The notes beneath the pieces were generated by a model that searched no databases, was not told the origin of the DNA, and worked only from the letters and a program-made list of their open reading frames with translations. A stretch of DNA of 64,000 nucleotides from Korobacter sp963703075 (GTDB lineage Bacteria; Acidobacteriota; Terriglobia; Terriglobales; Acidobacteriaceae), in assembly GCA_963703075.1 (NCBI GenBank), contig OY969786.1, forward strand, positions 2,294,001-2,358,000. The letters run 5' to 3'. How positions within the stretch are numbered: the stretch's first letter is position 1; each line of letters opens with the position of its first letter. Below, piece by piece: positions 29,262-36,487 of this stretch. The translations under genes were made by a program, and so were the position numbers.

Positions 29262-30677
29262 CTATAAGAATTCCCGCTTCAGCAGTTGCATGTATTCGGT
29301 CACGTTGGCGAATCTCTCCAGGTTCCAGGTCGCATCCACAATGCACTGCTGCGCCGACTTCGAGAGCACCGCTCCCGACAGCGCGTCGAACTTCTCCTGC
29401 ACTTCTTTATCGCTCAATGGATTGCGCGGATCGCCCTTCGGATAATCCAGCTGCTTCTCGAAACTGCGCCCCTCCACTGTCGTGATCTTCACGATCACCC
29501 GTTGCAGCGCCGGAAACACTCGCTCGATCTCCGCATCACCGACGACCACGATCTTGTGCAGCTGTTCGCGAATCCGCGGATCCATGATCTTGTGCATCTC
29601 GAACTGCAATGGCGTAACCTGGCGGTCCACCACCGCGGCCGCAATCACATAGGGCAATGAATGATCCGCCGTCTCTTTCGTATGCGGGTCGTACTTGCTC
29701 GGGTCGCTCAGGATGTCCGCTCCGCGCGCCGTGGTGCGCACGTGGATCTCGCGAATCTCCTCCGGCTTCAGGTCCTCGCTCATCACGATTGCCAGCACCG
29801 CCGAGATCGGCGTATGCGTCAGCGCCTCGGTTGGAAACGCTTTCATGCCGCATTGCGTAATCCGCCACGCTTCGCCCAGCCCGTCGGTGAGCCGGTTCAG
29901 CTTCCACTCGGGGCCGAAGCAGTGGACCAAACCCTCTTTTCCATCGATCACGTGTTCCGGGCCGGTGTAGCCCTTTTCCGCCAGGAGCGCCGCAAACATG
30001 CCCGATTGCGTGGCCAGCGGATCGACCGTGTTCTTCATCATCGTGAGTTTGCCCGCGGTCACTGCCCCGAGCGTCACGCGCGCCGAGGCCGAAATCCCGA
30101 TCGCTTGTTGGATCTGTTCCGCGGAAAGATGCAGCATCCGGCCGGCAACGATCGGCGATACAAACGCCGACAGCGTCGCATGATGCCAACCCCGTTCGCG
30201 AATCCCCGGAAATGCCGCTTCACACAGCCGCATCTCGAACTCATGTCCCAGCACGAGCCCAACAATCAACTCCCGCCCGCCCGTGCCCATGCGCTCCGCC
30301 CCAGCGATGGCCGCCGGGAAAATGTCGGAGGGATGACATGGGTCTTGCTTCCAATAAATATCGTTGTAATCCATGCTGCGGATCATCAACGCGTTCAGCA
30401 GCGACGCTGACACCGGATCGAGTTGCTCTCCCGTGCCGATCACCGAGCACGGACCCGGCGCGGCAATCTCTTGCATCACCTCGAGCGCAATCTTTACATC
30501 GTGCTGCTGAAAGCCGCCCAGCGCGCATCCGATCGAATCGAGCAGAAAGCGTTTTGCCTGGTAAACCGCTTCGATCGACAGGTCGTCGAACTGGAGTTCT
30601 GCTGCGAACTGCGCGATTTCAGCCGTAATTAAAGGTTGCCCCGGAACCTTCGTCTCTGATCTTGCAACCGTCGCCAT
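29262..30677 (-). CDS. MmgE/PrpD family protein (2-methylcitrate dehydratase-like)
   Basis: A 471-residue MmgE/PrpD protein. The helical domain has the usual FLLDSIGCALGGF, MDYNDIYWKQDPCHPSDIFPAAIAGAE and GWHHATLSAFVSPIVAGRMLHL; the second domain has the CGMKAFPTEALTHTPISAVL and DHSLPYVIAAAVVDRQVTPLQF signatures. Known members dehydrate 2-methylcitrate, decarboxylate cis-aconitate or epimerise iminodisuccinate. Sitting directly upstream of an aconitase it most simply supplies an aconitate-type intermediate. No prpB or prpC gene is nearby, which argues against the standard methylcitrate cycle. Confidence 0.88.
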   Translation of the reverse strand: MATVARSETKVPGQPLITAEIAQFAAELQFDDLSIEAVYQAKRFLLDSIGCALGGFQQHDVKIALEVMQEIAAPGPCSVIGTGEQLDPVSASLLNALMIRSMDYNDIYWKQDPCHPSDIFPAAIAGAERMGTGGRELIVGLVLGHEFEMRLCEAAFPGIRERGWHHATLSAFVSPIVAGRMLHLSAEQIQQAIGISASARVTLGAVTAGKLTMMKNTVDPLATQSGMFAALLAEKGYTGPEHVIDGKEGLVHCFGPEWKLNRLTDGLGEAWRITQCGMKAFPTEALTHTPISAVLAIVMSEDLKPEEIREIHVRTTARGADILSDPSKYDPHTKETADHSLPYVIAAAVVDRQVTPLQFEMHKIMDPRIREQLHKIVVVGDAEIERVFPALQRVIVKITTVEGRSFEKQLDYPKGDPRNPLSDKEVQEKFDALSGAVLSKSAQQCIVDATWNLERFANVTEYMQLLKREFL

Positions 30678-30686
30678 GTCGTCCTC

Positions 30687-31277
30687 TTATCTTTTCAAGT
30701 TCGCTGCGTTCTTAAACGGCAGGTACGCCATAAAGTCGGCGTGATGCACGATGAACGCCTCCGTGCTGCGCTTGACGAGGTCTCCCTCGGCAGCATGTGC
30801 GGCGATGATGTGACAGACCGAGTCCGGCACACCGCACTCCAGCGCCAGCGCCACCCCCGTGAACGGGTGCCGCAGCATTTCTCCGCGTTCGCTCGGCTGC
30901 GCGTGCCCGTCTTTCAATTCGTATTCCAGCAATTTGCCGACGTCCGCCAGGATCGCGCCTGCAATGACCGTATCCACATCGATCTTGAGTGCATTGCCCA
31001 TGAAATTCTGCATGGCATGGGCTGCGTCTTTCGCAATGTGCACCACGCAACGCTTGTGCTCCATAAACGTTGTCGGGCAGTTCGGAACCAGCAATGTGAA
31101 GGGGATTCTCTGCAGATCTTCAGGGGTGAGTGAACTGCGCTCAAACGCCAACAGCCAGGTCTTCGCCACCGACTCCCGCAAATGCGGATGGCCGATCCAC
31201 ACGAGTTCCGGCCACAGTTCTTCGAGTTGCGCGCGCGAAACCTTGGTCTTCGCAGGAGCGAAAGCTTGCTCGTTCAT
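30687..31277 (-). CDS. HD-domain-like protein, first gene of the tricarboxylate operon
   Basis: A 196-residue helical protein with the HD-domain pattern: His in EHKRCVVHIAKDAA, the signature region GAILADVGKLLEYEL, His in HPFTGVALALECGVPDSVCHIIAAHAAEGD, and a late VHHADF. In canonical HD enzymes the signature reads L-H-D-x-G-K; here it is L-A-D-V-G-K, so one metal-ligand His is replaced by Ala and hydrolase activity is uncertain. Its stop is nine bases before the MmgE/PrpD start, so it belongs to the operon. Its role there is unknown to me. The ATG at 31277 was chosen over upstream in-frame reading. Confidence 0.75.
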   Translation of the reverse strand: MNEQAFAPAKTKVSRAQLEELWPELVWIGHPHLRESVAKTWLLAFERSSLTPEDLQRIPFTLLVPNCPTTFMEHKRCVVHIAKDAAHAMQNFMGNALKIDVDTVIAGAILADVGKLLEYELKDGHAQPSERGEMLRHPFTGVALALECGVPDSVCHIIAAHAAEGDLVKRSTEAFIVHHADFMAYLPFKNAANLKR

Positions 31278-31468
31278 GAGTGGGCTCCCAGAACGGAGGT
31301 CGCGCAATCTGTCGATTGCTGGCGCCGGGCTCCGCGCCTCAAAGGCGGGCGGGCGGGCAGGCCGGACCATCCCACTCAGGTTGTATCAATTCAGGAGCAA
31401 GGTGGATGTGACGCGTATCACCATGCTTGGGGTCGCATGGCCTTGCCTCGCCGGTGGGTGAGTAGCTG

Positions 31469-31510
31469 TGGGTGCCCCACCCTTGTCGCGAAGCGAAAGG
31501 GTGGGTCGCA
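31469..31510. repeat. Dispersed palindromic intergenic repeat, copy 1
   Basis: About 42 bases beginning TGGGTGCCCCACCC and ending GGGTGGGTCGCA. The arms CCCACCCTT and AAGGGTGGG (the latter spaced through GAAAGGG) form a hairpin. Related copies are at 38511-38552 and 40942-40984, all outside genes. Confidence 0.75.
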
Positions 31511-31522
31511 AAAAAGCCGACC

Positions 31523-34090
31523 CTACAGTGCTCTCACCGCCTTCCGCAACTCCTGCGTAATCTCGTCTGCCGTCTTCGACGCATCCACCATCACCGGCGC
31601 CCCAATGCGCACTATGATCTCCCCCCTCCGCGCCCAGTGCCGCTTCGCCCGTCCCAGCACCTTCAGCCCGTCGATCCGCACCGGGAGCACCGGGAGGTTC
31701 AGCCTCTGCGCCAGCATGCCCACTCCCGAACGAAATTCCCCGAGTTCTCCGGTCTCCGACCGCCGTCCTTCCGGAAATACAAGGATGCTGAACCCGCGAT
31801 CGGCCGATTCCCCGGCAAACTCAAAGCTCTCGCGGATCCCCGACTGTTGCGGCAGCGGAAACACATTGAACAACGCCACCACCAGGAAGTAATCCAGCCG
31901 GTTCATCCAGCGGCGCAGCACGTTCCCCGGCGAAAAGCTGATTGGCGCATTCAGTTCGCGGTGCCCGCTCGATTGCCCTGCCCGCATCGACCACAACCGC
32001 TCTCCCAGCATCCCCGTCGCCACCCGGAATCGCAGCCGCCGCGGCAGCGCGTACAGAATGAATCCCAGGTCGATATACGTTACGTGATTGCTCACGATCA
32101 GCAGCGGCCCCCGCACTCCTGCCAGATGCTCCCGTCCCACCACCGTCGGCTTCGCCATGATCGCCGTATACGGCCATGTGACCACGGAATAAACCACGTT
32201 GCGCACCCACCGCACCGGCGCCACCGTTTGTGTCCATCGCGGATACGGCCTGCTCACCGGTTTCGTCGCCGGCGCTTGCAGCAATCTCTCCACGTCCGCC
32301 ACCGTGGTGGCCGACGTCAGGCTCGAATCGCTGAGATCGACCTGGTAGCGGTCCTCAATCGCGCTCAGCAACTCCACCCGGTCGAGTGAACTCAGCCGCA
32401 GATCGTCTTCCAGCCGCGCATCGGGCCGCAGCGATGCCGTGCGCCCCGTGATCCGCGTGATCAGGTCGTTCAAAGTTCCGCTCGAGGCCGCCGTCGCTCC
32501 CGGTTGTTGCGCTTGCGCCACAACTTCGCGAATCAGGTTTGTGCGCGGCTTCTGCGTCGGCGTCCGCGGGAAATCTTCATCCGGCCAAACGAACCAGGTG
32601 CGCATCTGCTGAAAGTCCGCCAGCGTCTGGTTGGCGCGCTGCACGATCGGCCCCGGATCCTGGCTTCGGTCCTGCAGCAATAAGACCGCGCATGGCTCCG
32701 CATTGCCTCCCCGGTCCAGTCCGATCACCACACAATCGCGCACCTCCGACTGCGTTCGCAGTGCTGATTCGAGATCCGCAGGGTAAATGTTCAGTCCTGC
32801 CGGTGTAACGATCGTTTCCTTCTTTCGCCCTTTGAAGTAAAGATTCCCCTGCTCGTCAAGCGCGCCAAGATCGCCCGTGCGGAACCAGCCTTCTGCATCG
32901 CCTACCGCGTGCAATTCCTTGCCCTGCCAGTATCCGCTCGCCACCCCAGCGCCTCGCACCAGGATCTCGCCATCCGGCGCCAGTTTCACCTCGCGTCCCG
33001 GCAGCACCTTGCCAATCGACTTCTTTCCAACCGCGAACGGATGATTCAGGCTGATCATCGAAGTCGTCTCTGTCAGCCCATAACCCTGCACCACGCCGAA
33101 ACTCATCCTCCGCCAAAACTCCTCTGTCTCGGTATCCAGCGCCGCCCCGCCCGAGATGAAGGCCCAGAATTTCCATCCGAAGATGCGATGAATCGCACGC
33201 ATCTTCCACCAGCGTGCCGCGAAATGCTTGCCATCCGCTGCCGCCCAGCGCCGCCGGAAGCTCTCCAGCCTCCCTTTTGATTCCAAGTCGCGTTCGACTT
33301 TTTCCTTCAGCGACTGCAACACCCGCGGCACCGCGATCAGCACACTAATCCGTTCCCGCTTGATGGTCCGGATTACATCGCCAGGATTCAGCGTGTCCGG
33401 AAAGAACACCGTCGCCCCCAGCAGGTGAGGAATGAAAATGCCGAGGAACTGTCCGAAAACGTGGCTCAGCGGCAACGCATTCAGAAAGCGCAGCGGATGA
33501 ACCATCCTCTCGTACTTTTTGTACTTATCAATCTCCCGCGCAATCGGCTCTAGGTTCGAAAGCACGTTGCCGTGGGAAAGCACCACGCCCTTCGGTTCGG
33601 CCGTCGTCCCGGACGTGAACACGATCTCCAACACATCGGCCGGCTCCACTTGTAATCCTGGACCCGGATCTCCCGCATACGCTGCCAGCCGATCCGGCAG
33701 CTCTTCCAGGATCAGTCGAGGGATTGCTGCAACCTGCGAGCCAGGAGACGTATCGCGTGAAAGCACCGCCAGTGCGGGTTCCACCTCGGCGGCTACGCGG
33801 TCCGCAAATTCCGGCGCAGCAATGTGGTCCATGGGAACCACCACCACGCCCCGCAAGGCGCATCCCAGGAAGACCGCGACCCACTCCGGCCCGCTCTCGC
33901 CCCACAGCAGGATCCGCGCTTTGTTTTCAATTTTTCTTGCTTGGAGCTCGCGTGCAAAACGGTAGGCGAGTTGCGCCACCGCGGCATACGACCATCGAAC
34001 GGTGCGATACCCCCGGCGATGCACGTAGGCAGTCTCGTCCCCGAGCTTCAGGAATGCTGGAGCGAACTCGGCGATCGTCCGGGAGGCCAT
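31523..34090 (-). CDS. Acyl-CoA/acyl-ACP synthetase - acyl carrier - PlsC acyltransferase fusion
   Basis: An 855-residue three-domain protein. Residues about 1-535 are an AMP-forming acyl ligase with FTSGTTAEPKGVVLSHGN near residue 157, YGLTETTS and the late RKKETIVTPAGLNIYP. Residues about 545-615 are a phosphopantetheine carrier with the attachment Ser in RLSSLDRVELL near residue 563. Residues about 640-855 are a PlsC-type acyltransferase with SNHVTYIDLGF (the H-x4-D motif) near residue 667 and FPEGRRSETG. It may activate free fatty acids, load them on its own carrier and acylate a lysophospholipid, similar to Aas. It is probably membrane associated. It stands alone, upstream of none of the neighbours' obvious pathways. 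Confidence 0.88.
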   Translation of the reverse strand: MASRTIAEFAPAFLKLGDETAYVHRRGYRTVRWSYAAVAQLAYRFARELQARKIENKARILLWGESGPEWVAVFLGCALRGVVVVPMDHIAAPEFADRVAAEVEPALAVLSRDTSPGSQVAAIPRLILEELPDRLAAYAGDPGPGLQVEPADVLEIVFTSGTTAEPKGVVLSHGNVLSNLEPIAREIDKYKKYERMVHPLRFLNALPLSHVFGQFLGIFIPHLLGATVFFPDTLNPGDVIRTIKRERISVLIAVPRVLQSLKEKVERDLESKGRLESFRRRWAAADGKHFAARWWKMRAIHRIFGWKFWAFISGGAALDTETEEFWRRMSFGVVQGYGLTETTSMISLNHPFAVGKKSIGKVLPGREVKLAPDGEILVRGAGVASGYWQGKELHAVGDAEGWFRTGDLGALDEQGNLYFKGRKKETIVTPAGLNIYPADLESALRTQSEVRDCVVIGLDRGGNAEPCAVLLLQDRSQDPGPIVQRANQTLADFQQMRTWFVWPDEDFPRTPTQKPRTNLIREVVAQAQQPGATAASSGTLNDLITRITGRTASLRPDARLEDDLRLSSLDRVELLSAIEDRYQVDLSDSSLTSATTVADVERLLQAPATKPVSRPYPRWTQTVAPVRWVRNVVYSVVTWPYTAIMAKPTVVGREHLAGVRGPLLIVSNHVTYIDLGFILYALPRRLRFRVATGMLGERLWSMRAGQSSGHRELNAPISFSPGNVLRRWMNRLDYFLVVALFNVFPLPQQSGIRESFEFAGESADRGFSILVFPEGRRSETGELGEFRSGVGMLAQRLNLPVLPVRIDGLKVLGRAKRHWARRGEIIVRIGAPVMVDASKTADEITQELRKAVRAL

Positions 34091-34191
34091 GGTCCGTCAT
34101 CCCTCCCGGCCGTGAGGCGAGGAACCGCCCCACGGCTGGAAGGATGTTTCTTTAGAGTAATTGAGAATGACGGGAAGCACACGCCAGCGGA

Positions 34192-34524
34192 TTATCGGCC
34201 GTGGTGATCGCGGCCCCCCGGCTTGAGGATGCCGCGAATTTGCTTGCAGGCCTGCACGACTGCCGGGGAGGCAACCCCGGCCAGCAAGCGCTTGCCTTCT
34301 TTCCGTGTGTTCACCACGCCCGCAGAACGCAGCACGGATAGATGCTGCGATAGGTTTGCCTTGGAAACTCCAAGCCGTTCTTGTAATTCAGAAGAGCCCA
34401 CTTCACCCCGGCCTAACAGATCTAGAAGATGTAGCCGGGTGGGGTTCGCAAACGCCTTGCACAACGTCGCCTGGCGCTCATATTCACTGTTCGCGATAGC
34501 GCCAGTCTTACGCGCCTTCTTCAT
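34192..34524 (-). CDS. ArsR family transcriptional regulator
   Basis: A 110-residue ArsR/SmtB-fold regulator with winged helix LCKAFANPTRLHLLDLLGRGEVGSSELQERLGVSKANLSQHLSVLRSAGVVNTRKEGKRLLAGV. The ATG at 34524 has AGGAG five bases upstream. The recognition-helix region lacks the ELCVCD-type metal site of arsenic sensors. There are single cysteines near residues 22 and 94, so the signal is unknown. It lies between the acyl ligase fusion and the phosphate block. Confidence 0.85.
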   Translation of the reverse strand: MKKARKTGAIANSEYERQATLCKAFANPTRLHLLDLLGRGEVGSSELQERLGVSKANLSQHLSVLRSAGVVNTRKEGKRLLAGVASPAVVQACKQIRGILKPGGRDHHGR

Positions 34525-34974
34525 CAACTCTCCTGGAGACTATTTCGCAATAGACTCCCCTGGTACTCTTAACTATAGGCTTCTTGTAGTCCAAAAACTA
34601 ATTTGAGCAGAAGATTGCATCGCCCCGGTGGCTGGCCTAAACCAGGCGTCGTGGCGAACGACCTGCCTAAAAACCTATCGCATCAAGAGGTTTTCCGCAA
34701 GCAATGGGAGGTTACTTTGGGAATGCGAGGGCGGTAAACCCAACCGGAAAAGCGTTGTGGACGCTATGCGGCGCCGGCATCCTCGCTGCGAGATTCATGC
34801 TCGGGATTGTTTGGGTCGCGTTGCTGGGGCGCGGCCGGCAGCGGTTGTGCCAGCAGGATCTGCGCCCATAGGGGCAACTTGGCGCTATCCAGGAATGTCA
34901 TGCCACACCCCTCGTTGAAACTTAATATGCCGGAAAAAATTATACGTGAGCGCAGGATCGACGTACGTACCGGG
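34525..34974. other. 450-base region between arsR and phoU
   Basis: Mostly non-coding. The only coding candidate I support weakly is the 45-residue minus-strand frame at 34764-34901. No hairpin with a U-tract and no known repeat was seen here. Confidence 0.5.
34764..34901 (-). CDS. Possible small protein, 45 residues
   Basis: An ATG at 34901 preceded by GAGGGG six bases upstream opens a frame starting MTFLDSAKLPLWAQILL, a moderately hydrophobic N-terminus, and ending in an acidic tail. No family is recognised. It is supported only by the ribosome site and the lack of any other gene in the region. Confidence 0.3.
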   Translation of the reverse strand: MTFLDSAKLPLWAQILLAQPLPAAPQQRDPNNPEHESRSEDAGAA

Positions 34975-35643
34975 CTAGGCGGGATAGTGTGCCCCGCCAT
35001 GCCGTACGTCCGCTCCCCGCACCCAGAAAATCACGTCTTCGGCAATATTCGTCGCGTGGTCCGCAATCCGCTCCAGGTTTCTCGCGATCAGCAGCACATC
35101 CAGGGAATACCGCGTTGTTTCCGGGTATCGGTTCATCTGTTCCACGAGCACCACGAACGCCTCGTCCTTCAGTCGGTCTACGATATTGTCCATCTGCAGC
35201 ACCGCCTCCGCCAGCTCGGCCTTGCCGTCGATGAACGATTCCAGCGCACGCTGCACCATCGTAGCCACCGTCTCCGCCATCCGCGGAATGTCCACCGGCA
35301 CATCCGATTGTTGTACGGACGCCATGTCGAGGACTCGCTGCGCGATGTTCACCGCCTGGTCGCCAACCCGCTCCAGGTCCGCATTGATCTTCACCACCGC
35401 CAGGATAAAGCGCAGGTCGACCGCCATCGGCTGCTGCATGGCAAGCAGGTCGATCGCCAGTTCGTCGATCTCCCGCTCCGCTGCGTTGATGTCGCGCTCG
35501 CCATCGAAAACCGCCTGGCAGAGCCTTGCATCGCGCTTGCGGTAAGCCTCCACCGCCCGCTCGATGGCCTGCTCGGCAAGCCCTCCCATGCGCAGGAGCC
35601 TCTCTTTTAACTCATCCAAACCATGCTGGAAACGGGTTCTCAT
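34975..35643 (-). CDS. phoU: Phosphate transport system regulator PhoU
   Basis: A 222-residue PhoU protein made of two three-helix repeats with the family's acidic metal-binding elements: RDARLCQAVFDGERDINAAEREIDELAIDLL in the first repeat and VLQMDNIVDRLKDEAFVVL in the second, plus DLERVGDQAVNIAQRV and NLERIADHATNIAEDVIFW, each a PhoU E/D-R-x-x-D signature. It represses PhoR signalling and limits Pst uptake when phosphate is plentiful. It starts seven bases after pstB. This is the intact copy; a damaged second one lies at 40.1-40.8 kb. Confidence 0.95.
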   Translation of the reverse strand: MRTRFQHGLDELKERLLRMGGLAEQAIERAVEAYRKRDARLCQAVFDGERDINAAEREIDELAIDLLAMQQPMAVDLRFILAVVKINADLERVGDQAVNIAQRVLDMASVQQSDVPVDIPRMAETVATMVQRALESFIDGKAELAEAVLQMDNIVDRLKDEAFVVLVEQMNRYPETTRYSLDVLLIARNLERIADHATNIAEDVIFWVRGADVRHGGAHYPA

Positions 35644-35649
35644 TCTCGG

Positions 35650-36411
35650 TTATCCGAACCTTCCGGTAATGTAATCTTCGGTGCGTTTGTCGGATGGGTT
35701 AGTGAAAATCTTCTGCGTGCTGTCGAACTCGATCACGCTCCCCATCAAGAAGAATCCTGTGTACTCGGCCACCCGCGCCGCCTGCTGCATGTTGTGCGTT
35801 ACCACCACGACCGTGTAGTTTTCCTTCAGCTCGAACATCAGCTCTTCGATCTTGCTCGTGCTGATCGGGTCCAGCGCCGATGCCGGCTCGTCCATCAGCA
35901 GCACATCGGGCTGCACCGCCAGCGCGCGCGCAATGCAAAGCCTCTGCTGTTGCCCGCCCGATAGGCTCGCCCCCGACTTCTTGTGCAGCTGGTCCTTCAC
36001 TTCATTCCACAGCGCCGCTGCTTCCAGCGACCGCTCTACCGCCTCGTCCAATACCTGCCGCTTGCGGATCCCATTCAGCTTAAGCCCCGATGCCACATTG
36101 TCGTAGATGGACATTGTCGGAAACGGGTTCGCCTTCTGAAAAACCATCCCCACCCGCCGCCGTACATCCACCGCCGCCGTTCCCCGTTCATAAATGTTCT
36201 TGTCGCCGACAATCACTTCACCCTCGGCATAGGCTTCGGGAATCGTCTCGTGCATGCGGTTTAGACAGCGCACGAACGTCGACTTGCCGCACCCCGACGG
36301 ACCAATCAGCGCGGTCACGTGGTTCGGCGCAATCTTCATATCAACGTTCTTCAATACGTGGGATTTGCCGTAGTAGGCATTCAGGTCCCGTACCTGGATT
36401 CCGACCCCCAT
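35650..36411 (-). CDS. pstB: Phosphate ABC transporter ATP-binding protein
   Basis: A 253-residue ABC ATPase of the Pst system. It has Walker A GPSGCGKST, the PstB-specific FVRCLNRMHE and MVFQKANPFP, signature LSGGQQQRLCIARALA, Walker B VLLMDEPASALDPIS and the H-loop VVVTHNMQQAARV. The ATG at 36411 gives family length; 12 further in-frame residues exist upstream. It powers the PstC-PstA channel encoded immediately upstream. Confidence 0.96.
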   Translation of the reverse strand: MGVGIQVRDLNAYYGKSHVLKNVDMKIAPNHVTALIGPSGCGKSTFVRCLNRMHETIPEAYAEGEVIVGDKNIYERGTAAVDVRRRVGMVFQKANPFPTMSIYDNVASGLKLNGIRKRQVLDEAVERSLEAAALWNEVKDQLHKKSGASLSGGQQQRLCIARALAVQPDVLLMDEPASALDPISTSKIEELMFELKENYTVVVVTHNMQQAARVAEYTGFFLMGSVIEFDSTQKIFTNPSDKRTEDYITGRFG

Positions 36412-36487
36412 AATGTCTAACCGTCTCCCCGCGTCAACATCGTCCACATCCCAACGTTACGAACCCCGTCGCTCTTGAACGCAGCCA

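Noticed and set aside
29262..30677. Standard methylcitrate cycle (prp) operon
   Set aside because: No methylcitrate synthase or methylisocitrate lyase is present, while citrate lyase and an IDH-like gene are.
34628..34918. 96-residue plus-strand frame upstream of phoU
   Set aside because: No ribosome site, no hydrophobic or domain pattern, and it crosses the opposing small-protein candidate.
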